A program made the translations under genes and the position numbers. Of a stretch of DNA of 64,000 nucleotides, positions 1 to 7,437 are shown one piece after another. The stretch is from Streptomyces sp. TSRI0107 (lineage in GTDB: Bacteria > Actinomycetota > Actinomycetes > Streptomycetales > Streptomycetaceae): positions 434,001-498,000 of the forward strand of contig NZ_LIVZ01000004.1 in NCBI RefSeq assembly GCF_001905845.1, in the 5' to 3' direction. Position 1 is the first letter of the stretch, and each line of letters opens with the position of its first letter. The notes under the pieces are model-generated. The model made no database searches and had not been told where the DNA came from. It was given only the letters and a program-made list of their open reading frames with translations.

Positions 1-382
1 CGTACGGCCCGTCGGACGCTTCCTCTACGAGCCGGACGGGGCCGTCATCCGCGCGCATCTGGTCGCCGAGGTGGCCGAGGAGGTCGGCGGCGGGCTGCTC
101 GACGCGACCATCGCGTACGTCACGGCGGACGAGCTGCGGCCGACGCCGTACGCATCGGCGTACGAGATCACCGACCATCTGCCCTTCAACGTCAAGAAGC
201 TGAAGGCGCTGCTGCGGGAACGGGAGGTGGGCGTGCTGACCGTGAAGAAGCGCGGCTCGGCGGTCGAGCCGGAGGAGCTGCGCCGCAAGGTCCTGCCCAA
301 GCCGCACGGGCCCGGGTCGGCCACGGTGTTCCTCACCCGGGTCGCGGGCGCGCCGGCCATGCTGCTCGGCCGGCCCGCCTGA
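1..382 (+). CDS. C-terminal part of a class I SAM-dependent methyltransferase with THUMP-like domain (cut by window start)
   Basis: The reading frame is already open at base 2 and ends with TGA at 380-382, so about 126 C-terminal residues are visible and the catalytic Rossmann part lies outside the window. The segment (GRFLYEPDGAVIRAHLV near the start, AYEITDHLPFNVKKLKALL in the middle, KPHGPGSATVFLTRV near the end) is typical of the THUMP-like C-terminal domain of roughly 400-residue Streptomyces methyltransferases that probably act on RNA. The ATG at 71 is internal, because conserved sequence continues upstream of it. It converges on the LCP gene. Family assignment is good; the substrate is unknown. 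Confidence 0.75.
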   Translation, partial: VRPVGRFLYEPDGAVIRAHLVAEVAEEVGGGLLDATIAYVTADELRPTPYASAYEITDHLPFNVKKLKALLREREVGVLTVKKRGSAVEPEELRRKVLPKPHGPGSATVFLTRVAGAPAMLLGRPA

Positions 383-398
383 GCCCTCCGCGCTCGGC

Positions 399-1448
399 TC
401 AGCGCAGCGACTCCCACAGCTCGCCCGCCTCCGGTTCGTCCGCGACGACCCGGTTGCGGTCGGAGGGGGCCGGGACGACCGGCATGGTCACCGTGGTGAC
501 GTCGTCGGCGGACAGGCCGTGCAGGCTCCGCCCCAGGTCGATCAGCTCGCCGAGCGAATCCAGGCCGGTGTCGGTGGTGAGGCTGCCGGTGACCGCGTCG
601 GCGACGTCGTAGAGCCGCGTGGCGTCGGTGAGCAGGCCGAGGGCCGAGATCCGCTCCAGCAGGGCCTTGACCAGGGTGTGCTGGAGCTCTATCCGGCCCA
701 GGTCGCTGCCGTCGCCTATGCCGTGCCGGGTGCGGGCCAGGCCCAGGGCCTGCTCGCCGTCGAGGTGGTGGGTGCCGGCGTCCAGGCGCAGATGGCTCTG
801 CTCGTCGTCGATGTCCTCCTCGGTGGTGACGGTGACCCCGCCGAGGGCGTCGACCAGGTCGGCGAAGCCCGAGAAGTCGATCTCCAGGTAGTGGTCCATG
901 CGGACGCCGGTCAGCGTCTCCACGGTCTTCACCGCGCACACCGGACCGCCCACCGTGTACGCGCTGTTGAACATCGCGCCGTACGTCTCGGCCGACTCGC
1001 CGCCGGATTCCAGCGGGCAGGACGGCCGGGTGACCAGGGTGTCGCGCGGGATGCTCACCACGGTCGCCGCGGTGCGCCCCGCGTCGAGGTGGACGACCAT
1101 CGCCGTGTCGGACCGGGCGCTGCCGCCCTCGCCGCCGCCCAGTTCCCGGTTCTCGGCGCCGTCCCGCGAGTCCGAGCCCAGCACCAGGATGTTCAGGGCG
1201 CCGCTGGGCAGCGGGGAGGCGGAGGCGCCGGCGGACGGGGTGACCAGGGCCCGCGGGGGGCGGTCGTCGCCGAGGGCGCTGTTGATGTCGACGCCGGTGA
1301 TGTTGTCGTCGAGCTGCCAGTAGACCCAGCCGGCCGCTCCGGCGCCCAGCACCAGCAGGGCCGCGAGGGTGAGGCCGGCGGTCTTCAGCAATCCCGACCG
1401 CCGGCCCACTGGTCTGCCCTCGTCCCCTTGTTCGTCAAGTCCCGCCAC
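399..1448 (-). CDS. LytR-CpsA-Psr (LCP) family cell-wall glycopolymer ligase
   Basis: 349 residues with a GTG start at 1448. A short cytoplasmic tail is followed by one membrane segment at about residues 24-46, then an extracellular LCP domain (about 85-230). Recognisable motifs are ILVLGSDSRDG, SDTAMVVHLD, VSIPRDTLV and LARTRHG, which hold the conserved Asp and Arg residues that bind the polyprenyl pyrophosphate head group in this family. LCP enzymes move teichoic acid-like or capsular polymers from lipid carriers to peptidoglycan on the outer face of the membrane. The upstream 77 bases to the xylanase stop are AT-rich; no clear ribosome binding site is seen. The acceptor polymer cannot be told from sequence. 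Confidence 0.9.
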   Translation of the reverse strand: MAGLDEQGDEGRPVGRRSGLLKTAGLTLAALLVLGAGAAGWVYWQLDDNITGVDINSALGDDRPPRALVTPSAGASASPLPSGALNILVLGSDSRDGAENRELGGGEGGSARSDTAMVVHLDAGRTAATVVSIPRDTLVTRPSCPLESGGESAETYGAMFNSAYTVGGPVCAVKTVETLTGVRMDHYLEIDFSGFADLVDALGGVTVTTEEDIDDEQSHLRLDAGTHHLDGEQALGLARTRHGIGDGSDLGRIELQHTLVKALLERISALGLLTDATRLYDVADAVTGSLTTDTGLDSLGELIDLGRSLHGLSADDVTTVTMPVVPAPSDRNRVVADEPEAGELWESLR

Positions 1449-1525
1449 AGACAGGAACGTAAGTCCGAATTATTACGAGCAGGAACGCCAGGCCGCCTTT
1501 TCTTGGGAAAATCTCAGATTCCGCG

Positions 1526-2887
1526 TCAGCCCAGGGTCACCGCGGGCACCGGATTGCTCCCGCTCCATGTGCCGTTGAACCCGAATGTCACCGAACCTCC
1601 GGACGGGACCGTTCCGTTGTAGGACAGGTTCGAGCAACTGACGGCGGTGCCGGACTGGGTGCAGTTCGCGTTCCAGGCCTGGCTGATCCGCTGGCCCGCG
1701 GCGAACGTCCAGTTCGCCTTCCAGGAGGACAGCGCGGCACCGTCGCAGTCGATCCGCACCTGGCCCGTGAACCCGGTGTTCCACTGGTTGACGACGCTGT
1801 ACGTCGCCGTGCACCCGTCGCCGGGGCCGGGCTCCTGACCGGTTCCGCCCAGCGACTCGGCGATGGCGCGGTAAGCCGGCTTCGCCGCCAGGTTCTCGTC
1901 GTACGGCGTCGCCGCGCCGTAGCCGTCGAAGACGTCCGGGACCCAGGAGTCGGCGTCGTTGAAGCCCCAGACGGTGACGCTGGTGCAGCGGTCGACGGCG
2001 AGACAGGCGTTCATGACCGCCTTGTACTCGGCGGCCTGCTGGGTCAGCTTGGCCTCGGTCGCCGGCAGCTGCATCCGGATGTCCAGCTCGGTGATGGCCA
2101 CGTCGACGCCGAGGTCGGCGAAGCGCTGGATGTTCTGCTGCAGGGTGGAGGGGACCTGGCCGAGGATCAGATGCGCCTGGAGGCCGACGCCGTCGATCGG
2201 GACGCCGCGCTCCTTCAGCGACTTGACCAGGTTGTACAGGGCGGTGCTCTTCGCGTTGACGCCCTCGACGTTGTAGTCGTTGATGTAGAGCTCGGCGCCC
2301 GGGTCGGCGGCGCGGGCCCAGGTCAGGGCGTCGGCGATGTAGTCGGTGCCGAGGTTGTCGTACCAGAGGGACTGCCGGTAGGTGCCGTCCTCGTTGAACG
2401 CCTCGTTGACGACGTCCCAGGCGGCGATCTTGCCCTTGTACCGGGTCATCTCGGTGGTGACGTGGTCTTGCAGGATGGTCCGCAGCTCGGCGGGGGTGAA
2501 GGAGCCGTTGGCCAGCCAGCTGGGGTTCTGGCTGTGCCATACGAGGGTGTGACCGCGCACCTGCTGCCCGTTGGCCTGGGCGAAGTTCACGATCTGGTCG
2601 GCCTCGGCCCAGTTGAACGAGCCTCGGCTGGGTTCCACCGCCTCCCACTTCATGGCGTTCTCGGGAGTGACGAAATTGAACTCCCGCGCGGCGATCTCGC
2701 CGCGTGTGCCGGTGAGGTGGGATCCGCCGATGGCGGTGCCGATGACCTTGCCCTTGGCGTCGGCCAGGTCGCGCAACGGCACGTCGGCGGCCTGCGCGAC
2801 AGGAGCGGCGGCGAGCAGGGCGCCGAGAGCGGCGGCGACGCCGGCCACCGCCGACGCCAGGGAGAAGCCGGATCTCAGAGATCTCAT
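1526..2887 (-). CDS. Secreted endo-1,4-beta-xylanase, GH10 plus C-terminal CBM2
   Basis: 453 residues starting at the ATG at 2887, chosen because GGAGG lies 7 bases upstream and a signal peptide follows at once (MRSLRSG, hydrophobic core, cut near AQAAD at about residue 33). The frame stays open upstream but without a signal. The GH10 barrel covers about residues 35-340. The acid/base Glu is in WDVVNEAF and the nucleophile Glu in ITELDIR. A short Gly/Pro linker leads to a CBM2-type cellulose or xylan binding domain of about 95 residues, with paired Cys and exposed Trp residues. It hydrolyses xylan outside the cell to xylo-oligosaccharides, which suits the adjoining importer and GH3 enzyme. 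A perfect 13-base palindrome overlaps its ribosome binding site. Confidence 0.95.
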   Translation of the reverse strand: MRSLRSGFSLASAVAGVAAALGALLAAAPVAQAADVPLRDLADAKGKVIGTAIGGSHLTGTRGEIAAREFNFVTPENAMKWEAVEPSRGSFNWAEADQIVNFAQANGQQVRGHTLVWHSQNPSWLANGSFTPAELRTILQDHVTTEMTRYKGKIAAWDVVNEAFNEDGTYRQSLWYDNLGTDYIADALTWARAADPGAELYINDYNVEGVNAKSTALYNLVKSLKERGVPIDGVGLQAHLILGQVPSTLQQNIQRFADLGVDVAITELDIRMQLPATEAKLTQQAAEYKAVMNACLAVDRCTSVTVWGFNDADSWVPDVFDGYGAATPYDENLAAKPAYRAIAESLGGTGQEPGPGDGCTATYSVVNQWNTGFTGQVRIDCDGAALSSWKANWTFAAGQRISQAWNANCTQSGTAVSCSNLSYNGTVPSGGSVTFGFNGTWSGSNPVPAVTLG

Positions 2888-2897
2888 GCGGGTGCCT

Positions 2898-2910
2898 CCG
2901 AAAGTTTCGG
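2898..2910. promoter_or_regulatory. Operator-like palindrome in the xylanase leader
   Basis: CCGAAAGTTTCGG is a perfect 6-1-6 palindrome that overlaps the GGAGG ribosome binding site of the xylanase (2895-2899). It contains the full CGAAANTTTCG core described upstream of Streptomyces xylanase genes. A degenerate copy matching 8 of 11 core positions lies at 2968-2978, next to the putative -35 box. By position it could block transcription elongation or translation start. The adjacent LacI-type protein is the obvious binder; that link is inferred. Confidence 0.7.
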
Positions 2911-2935
2911 TCGTACAACCGATTGGCTGCGGAGG

Positions 2936-2964
2936 AGTGTTGGGTGCGGGAGGCCAGGCGTCAA
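2936..2964 (-). promoter_or_regulatory. Candidate xylanase promoter
   Basis: On the minus strand TTGACG (2959-2964) is followed after 17 bases by AACACT (2936-2941). The -35 box is good and the -10 box is poor. The expected start of transcription near 2929 puts the palindrome at 2898-2910 just downstream of it. Confidence 0.35.
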
Positions 2965-3058
2965 TACGGCAACTTTCAGCCAAGGCGCCGGCACGGGCCG
3001 CGCCGCCCCGCTCAGGCAGCCCCCGGCTCGGCGGCAGCCCCCCGGCTCGGCAGCCGCC

Positions 3059-4114
3059 TCAGCGCCCCACCGGCCCCGCCGTGCTGCTGCGGACCACCAG
3101 GCTCGTGGCCAGTTCCACCCGTGTGGCCGCCGGTGTCGCGTCGTCGCCGCGGCCCAGTTCCAGGACCAGCCGTGCCGCCGCCTCGGCCATCTCGGTCAGG
3201 GGCTGGCGTACGGTCGTCAGGGGTGGGCCCACCCAGCGGGCGACCGGCAGGTCGTCGAAGCCCACCACGCTCAGGTCCTCCGGCACCCGCAGGCCCAGCT
3301 CGCGTGCCGCCTCGTACAGGCCGAGCGCCTGGAGGTCGTTGCCCGCGAAGACGGCGGTCGGGCGGTCCGGGCGGCGCAGGAGTTCGAGGCCCAGCCGGTA
3401 GCCGGACTCGTGGTGGAAGTCCCCGTCCTTGATCAGTGAGGGGTCCACCGGCACCCCGGCGGTCTCCAGCGCCGCCCGGTACCCGTCGATCCGGGCCCGG
3501 CTGCACATCATCCGCGACGGCCCGCTGATCGCCCCGATACGGCGGTGCCCCAGGTCGACGAGGTGCCGGGTGGCGGCGAGGCCGCCCTGCCAGTTCGTCG
3601 CACCGATCGACGGCACGTCGGACCCCGGGTCGCCGGCCGGGTCCATCACCACGAACGGGATCGACCGGCTGGTCAGCAGCGCCCGCTGCGACTCGTCCAG
3701 CTCGGACAGCACCAGGATCACCCCGTGCGGCCGCCGCGCCGCGACCTGGTCGGCCCAGGTCCGGCCGGGGCTGAGCCGTCCCGCGCTCTCGGACAGCACG
3801 ACGCTCAGCCCGGCGTCCCGGGCCACGTTCTCCACGCCCCGGATGACCTCCAGCGCCCAGGCGCTCTCCAGCTCGTGGAAGACGAGGTCGATGAGGGGTG
3901 ACCGGGTCGCCTCGGCCCGGCGGCGCCGGTATCCGTGGGTGCGCAGCAGCTCCTCCACTCGGTTGCGGGTCGCCGGGGCGACGTCCGCCCGCCCGTTGAG
4001 GACCTTCGAAACAGTCGGCGCGGACACGCCCGCCTCGCGGGCGATCTCGGCGAGCGTCGCAGTCTGCGTGGACCGCCGTGCCGTCTGGGTTTGAGCGCGT
4101 TCCGGTGGAGTCAT
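3059..4114 (-). CDS. bxlR: LacI-family transcriptional repressor, probable xylo-oligosaccharide regulator (BxlR-like)
   Basis: 351 residues from the ATG at 4114. The open frame runs much further upstream through the neighbouring gene, but the protein homology begins here. The N-terminal helix-turn-helix ([23 protein letters not shown], about residues 18-40) and hinge are followed by a periplasmic-binding-protein-like sugar sensor (about 70-340) ending in [23 protein letters not shown], the usual LacI/GalR signature. It is divergent from the importer operon and faces away from the xylanase, an arrangement like bxlR-bxlEFGA of other streptomycetes, where the repressor releases DNA on binding xylobiose. 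The symbol rests on this context and has not been checked by search. Confidence 0.85.
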   Translation of the reverse strand: MTPPERAQTQTARRSTQTATLAEIAREAGVSAPTVSKVLNGRADVAPATRNRVEELLRTHGYRRRRAEATRSPLIDLVFHELESAWALEVIRGVENVARDAGLSVVLSESAGRLSPGRTWADQVAARRPHGVILVLSELDESQRALLTSRSIPFVVMDPAGDPGSDVPSIGATNWQGGLAATRHLVDLGHRRIGAISGPSRMMCSRARIDGYRAALETAGVPVDPSLIKDGDFHHESGYRLGLELLRRPDRPTAVFAGNDLQALGLYEAARELGLRVPEDLSVVGFDDLPVARWVGPPLTTVRQPLTEMAEAAARLVLELGRGDDATPAATRVELATSLVVRSSTAGPVGR

Positions 4115-4142
4115 GCCCGCGATCGTATCTCTGCGCGACCTC

Positions 4143-4171
4143 TTGACGGACCCCGCGCGGCGCCATAGTTT
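4143..4171 (+). promoter_or_regulatory. Candidate promoter of the xylo-oligosaccharide importer operon
   Basis: TTGACG (4143-4148) is separated by 17 bases from TAGTTT (4166-4171). The transcription start would fall near 4178, inside the first of the two operator-like repeats, and the leader to the ATG at 4268 would be about 90 bases. Confidence 0.5.
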
Positions 4172-4173
4172 CC

Positions 4174-4205
4174 CGGAACATTCGTGATCCAGCTCGAAAC
4201 ATTCG
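4174..4205. promoter_or_regulatory. Two operator-like repeats 21 bases apart
   Basis: CGGAACATTCG (4174-4184) and CGAAACATTCG (4195-4205) are near copies of the CGAAANTTTCG palindrome seen at the xylanase. Their centres (4179 and 4200) are 21 bases, or two helical turns, apart, so two dimers would bind the same DNA face. The first overlaps the predicted transcription start. This fits repression by the divergent LacI-type protein. Confidence 0.6.
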
Positions 4206-4267
4206 CTGAAAACAGTCGCCCGGTCTCGCCCGATCCGGGTGTCCACGCAAGCCGAGAGGTTGCTGCC

Positions 4268-5599
4268 ATGGGGTCCCACACGTCCAACGGCGGACGTTCG
4301 TTCAGCAGACGCTGGGTGCTCGGCGCCGGCGCCACCACCCTGCTCACCACCGGTCTGACAGCCTGCGGCTCCGGCAGCGGCTCCGGCGGCGACGGCGGCA
4401 CGCTCACCGCCTTCGTCTACGGCGACGACGCGGCGAAGGTGCAGCAGGCGGCCGTGGACCGGTTCAACAAGTCGGCCGCCGCCAAGAAGGCGGGCGGCAA
4501 GATCAAGCTGCAGAAGATCCCCGGCTCGGACTACCCCCCCAAGCTGCGCACGGCCATGGGTTCGCCCAGCGCCCCGGACGTGTTCTTCAACTGGGGCGGC
4601 GGCTCGATCAAGCCGTACGTGGAGGCGGACAAGCTCGTCGACCTGACCGACATCATCGAAGGCGACCCGGTCCTGAAGGACGGCTTCCTGCCCTCGGTGC
4701 TCGCGGCCGGCGACCTGAAGGGCCGCCACTACGGCATCCCCATGCGCGGCATGCAGCCCGTGATCCTCTTCTACAACAAGTCCGTGTTCGCCGAGCACAA
4801 GCTGCAGCCGCCCACCACCTGGGACCAGCTGCTCGACGTCAACACCAAGCTCAAGAAGGCGGGCATCACCCCCTTCGCGCTCGGCGGCTCCGACATCTGG
4901 CCGGAACTGATGTGGCTGGAGTACCTGGTCGACCGTCTCGGCGGCCCGGAGGTCTTCCGGCGCATCCAGGACGGCGACGCCGAGGGCTGGGGCGACCCGG
5001 CGGTGCTGAAGGCGGCCGAGATGGTGAGGGAGCTGATCGACGCCGACGCGTTCGGCTCGAAGTTCACCTCGGTGTCGTACGTCAACGGCGGCGCCCCCGC
5101 CGTGTTCGCCAAGGGCAAGGCGGCGATGCACCTGATGGGTTCGTGGGAGTACTCCACGCAGCTCGGCAAGTTCCCCGACTTCGCGAAGAAGCACCTGGGC
5201 TGGGCCGCGTTCCCGAAGATCGAGGGCGGCTCCGGCGACGCCCGCAACGTGGTCGGCAACCCCACCAACTACTGGTCGGTGAACGCCCGTACCGGCAACC
5301 AGGACGCGGCGATCGCCTTCCTGAAGGAGAGCGCGTCCCGCGAGTACGCCAAGGCGCTGGTGGCCAACGGCGACGTACCGACGACCTCGAACGCGGCGCT
5401 GCTGCTGGGCGACGCGCCCAACCCGGAGTACGCCCGCTTCCAGTACCAGATGGTCGAGAGCGCCCCGGCGTTCACCCTGTCCTGGGACCAGGCGCTCGGC
5501 GACGAGCTGGGCACGAGGATGCACACCGAGATCGGCAAGCTGTTCGCGGGGAAGTCGTCGCCGAGCCGGTTCGTGGCGGCCTGCAAGGGGCTGAAGTGA
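4268..5599 (+). CDS. bxlE: ABC importer sugar-binding lipoprotein (BxlE-like)
   Basis: 443 residues. The start at 4268 is supported by GAGAGG 8 bases upstream and an export signal that begins at once: an RR motif at residues 14-15 (SRRWVLG, Tat-like), a hydrophobic stretch and the lipobox LTAC with Cys33. The rest is a family 1 extracellular solute-binding protein ([47 protein letters not shown]). It would capture xylobiose or related oligosaccharides and hand them to the two permeases. The stop overlaps the next start by 4 bases (GTGA), so translation is coupled. The substrate is inferred from the neighbouring xylanase and GH3 genes. Confidence 0.9.
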   Translation: MGSHTSNGGRSFSRRWVLGAGATTLLTTGLTACGSGSGSGGDGGTLTAFVYGDDAAKVQQAAVDRFNKSAAAKKAGGKIKLQKIPGSDYPPKLRTAMGSPSAPDVFFNWGGGSIKPYVEADKLVDLTDIIEGDPVLKDGFLPSVLAAGDLKGRHYGIPMRGMQPVILFYNKSVFAEHKLQPPTTWDQLLDVNTKLKKAGITPFALGGSDIWPELMWLEYLVDRLGGPEVFRRIQDGDAEGWGDPAVLKAAEMVRELIDADAFGSKFTSVSYVNGGAPAVFAKGKAAMHLMGSWEYSTQLGKFPDFAKKHLGWAAFPKIEGGSGDARNVVGNPTNYWSVNARTGNQDAAIAFLKESASREYAKALVANGDVPTTSNAALLLGDAPNPEYARFQYQMVESAPAFTLSWDQALGDELGTRMHTEIGKLFAGKSSPSRFVAACKGLK

Positions 5600-6492
5600 G
5601 CGGCACCACCCCCGTGAAGTCCACGCCGACGCGGACGGCCAAGGCCCGGGCGGGGCGTCCACACGCCGCCTGGGCCCTGCCCGGGGTGCTCTTCTTCGCC
5701 TTCTTCGCGGTCGTCCCGATGGCGCTGGCCTTCTACCTGTCCTTCACCGAGTGGGACGGCCTGGGCGACCCCCGGCCGGTCGGCCTCGACAACTGGCAAA
5801 GGCTGCTCGACGATCCCCGGATCACCCAGTCCCTGTGGCTGACGGTCCTGCTGACGGTGTGCAGCTGGCTCTTCCAGACGGTCGTCTCCCTGCTCCTCGG
5901 CGTCTGGGCGGCCGGCCCGCAGCGCAACCGGGCGGTCCTCTCCGCGATCTTCTTCCTGCCGCTGCTGCTGTCCTCCACGGCGATCGCGGTGCTCTTCTAC
6001 GCCCTGCTCGACCCGAACTTCGGCATCATCCAGAAGGACACCCTGGGCTCGTCGAGCGGCGCGTTCCTGGCGATCGTGTTCGTCGGCGGCTGGCAGTTCA
6101 TGCCGCTGCACACGCTGATCTACCAGGGCGGCGCCCGCCAGATCCCCGCGGTCCTCTACCAGGCGGCGGCCATCGACGGCGCCGGCCGCTACCGCCAGTT
6201 CTTCTCGATCACCCTGCCGCAGCTGCGGCACACCGTCACCACGTCCAGCGTGCTGATCGTCGTCGGTTCGCTGACGTACTTCGAGACGGTCCTGATCCTC
6301 ACCAAGGGCGGCCCCGGCACGGACACGGCGATCCTGCCGTACCTGATGTACGAGGCGGGCTTCAAGACGTACGACTTCGGCTACGCCAGCGCCATCGCCT
6401 CGTTCCTGGTGCTGGCCGCCACCGGTCTGTCCCTGCTGCTGGTCAGGCTGACCGGCTTCGGCAGCATGCGCAGCACCCGCGAAGGGATGTGA
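5596..6492 (+). CDS. bxlF: ABC sugar importer permease 1 (BxlF-like)
   Basis: 298 residues from a GTG that overlaps the stop of the binding-protein gene. The frame is open further upstream but only as an overlap. Six hydrophobic segments are visible, beginning at [23 protein letters not shown] and ending with [20 protein letters not shown]. The cytoplasmic EAA loop ([20 protein letters not shown]), which docks the ATPase, is intact. No ATPase gene lies in the cluster, as is usual for Streptomyces CUT1 importers that share the MsiK ATPase encoded elsewhere. Membrane protein, MalF/UgpA side of the heterodimer. Confidence 0.9.
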   Translation: MSGTTPVKSTPTRTAKARAGRPHAAWALPGVLFFAFFAVVPMALAFYLSFTEWDGLGDPRPVGLDNWQRLLDDPRITQSLWLTVLLTVCSWLFQTVVSLLLGVWAAGPQRNRAVLSAIFFLPLLLSSTAIAVLFYALLDPNFGIIQKDTLGSSSGAFLAIVFVGGWQFMPLHTLIYQGGARQIPAVLYQAAAIDGAGRYRQFFSITLPQLRHTVTTSSVLIVVGSLTYFETVLILTKGGPGTDTAILPYLMYEAGFKTYDFGYASAIASFLVLAATGLSLLLVRLTGFGSMRSTREGM

Positions 6493-6496
6493 CGGA

Positions 6497-7399
6497 GTGT
6501 CACACGATACGTTGCCGCGTCCCGCGAAGCTCCGGGAGCCCGCCCGGCAGCCGGCGAGGTCCCCGCGGCGCCGACGGCACTGGACGAAGCGCGCCAACCC
6601 GGTCGCGGGCCTCGGGGCCCTGATCTGGCTGGTGGTCGTCCTCGTCCCGGTCTACGCGATGCTCTCGGCCTCGCTGACCCGGCAGGACCAGTCCCTGACC
6701 GGCAACCCCCTCAAACCGCCGGGCGACCCCACCCTCGACAACTACGGCACCGTCCTGAACAGCGGCTTCGGCCATCTGCTCGCCAACACGGCGATCGCCG
6801 CGATCGCCGTCGTCGGCCTCGTCCTCGTGCTGGCGGTGCCGCTGGCGTACGTGGCGGTCCGCACCCGCGACCGCTGGTCCGGGGCCGCGTTCCGGCTGTT
6901 CCTGCTGGGCGTGGCGATCCCGGCGCAGGCGGTCGTCGTCCCGCTGTACCTGCTGATCGCCAAGCTGGGCCTGTACGACACCCTGCCCGCCGTGATCCTG
7001 CCGACGGCGGCGTTCGCGATGCCCGTCTCGGTGCTGATCCTCACCGGCACCCTGCGGGACATCTCGGAGGAGCTGTACGAGGCGATGGCCCTGGACGGTG
7101 CCTCCTCGCTGCGGATGCTGTTCCAGTTGGTCATCCCGCTGGCCAAGGGCGGCATCAGCACCGTGGTGATCTACTCCGCGCTCCAGGCCTGGAACGGTTT
7201 CCTCTTCCCGCTGATCTTCACCCAGTCGGACGGCCCCCGGGTCCTCACCCTCGGACTCTTCAACTACGTCAGCCAGTTCGGGGTCGACGTCCCCGCGCTG
7301 CTCGCCTCGGTCGTCCTCTCCGGCATCCCCATCTTCGCCGTGTACCTGGTGGCCCGCCGCGCCCTCGTCAGCGGCCTGATGGGAGTGGGCGGCAAGTGA
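6497..7399 (+). CDS. bxlG: ABC sugar importer permease 2 (BxlG-like)
   Basis: 300 residues from a GTG 5 bases after the previous stop. It starts with a basic, Pro-rich cytoplasmic tail, then six membrane segments. The EAA loop is present as YEAMALDGASSLRMLFQLVI, and the C-terminus (LVARRALVSGLMGVGGK) is typical of the MalG/UgpE-type CUT1 permease. It pairs with the preceding permease to form the channel. It is part of one operon with no intergenic signals. Confidence 0.9.
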   Translation: MSHDTLPRPAKLREPARQPARSPRRRRHWTKRANPVAGLGALIWLVVVLVPVYAMLSASLTRQDQSLTGNPLKPPGDPTLDNYGTVLNSGFGHLLANTAIAAIAVVGLVLVLAVPLAYVAVRTRDRWSGAAFRLFLLGVAIPAQAVVVPLYLLIAKLGLYDTLPAVILPTAAFAMPVSVLILTGTLRDISEELYEAMALDGASSLRMLFQLVIPLAKGGISTVVIYSALQAWNGFLFPLIFTQSDGPRVLTLGLFNYVSQFGVDVPALLASVVLSGIPIFAVYLVARRALVSGLMGVGGK

Positions 7400-7437
7400 A
7401 CCCGGCCCGCGCATCCGCCCTTACCGACAGGAGTTCC

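Noticed and set aside
4115-5662. Continuous minus-strand frame upstream of the LacI gene, giving a possible 867-residue protein
   Set aside because: It runs antisense to the binding-protein gene, has the His/Gly/Val-rich composition of a shadow frame, and the LacI helix-turn-helix starts normally at 4114.
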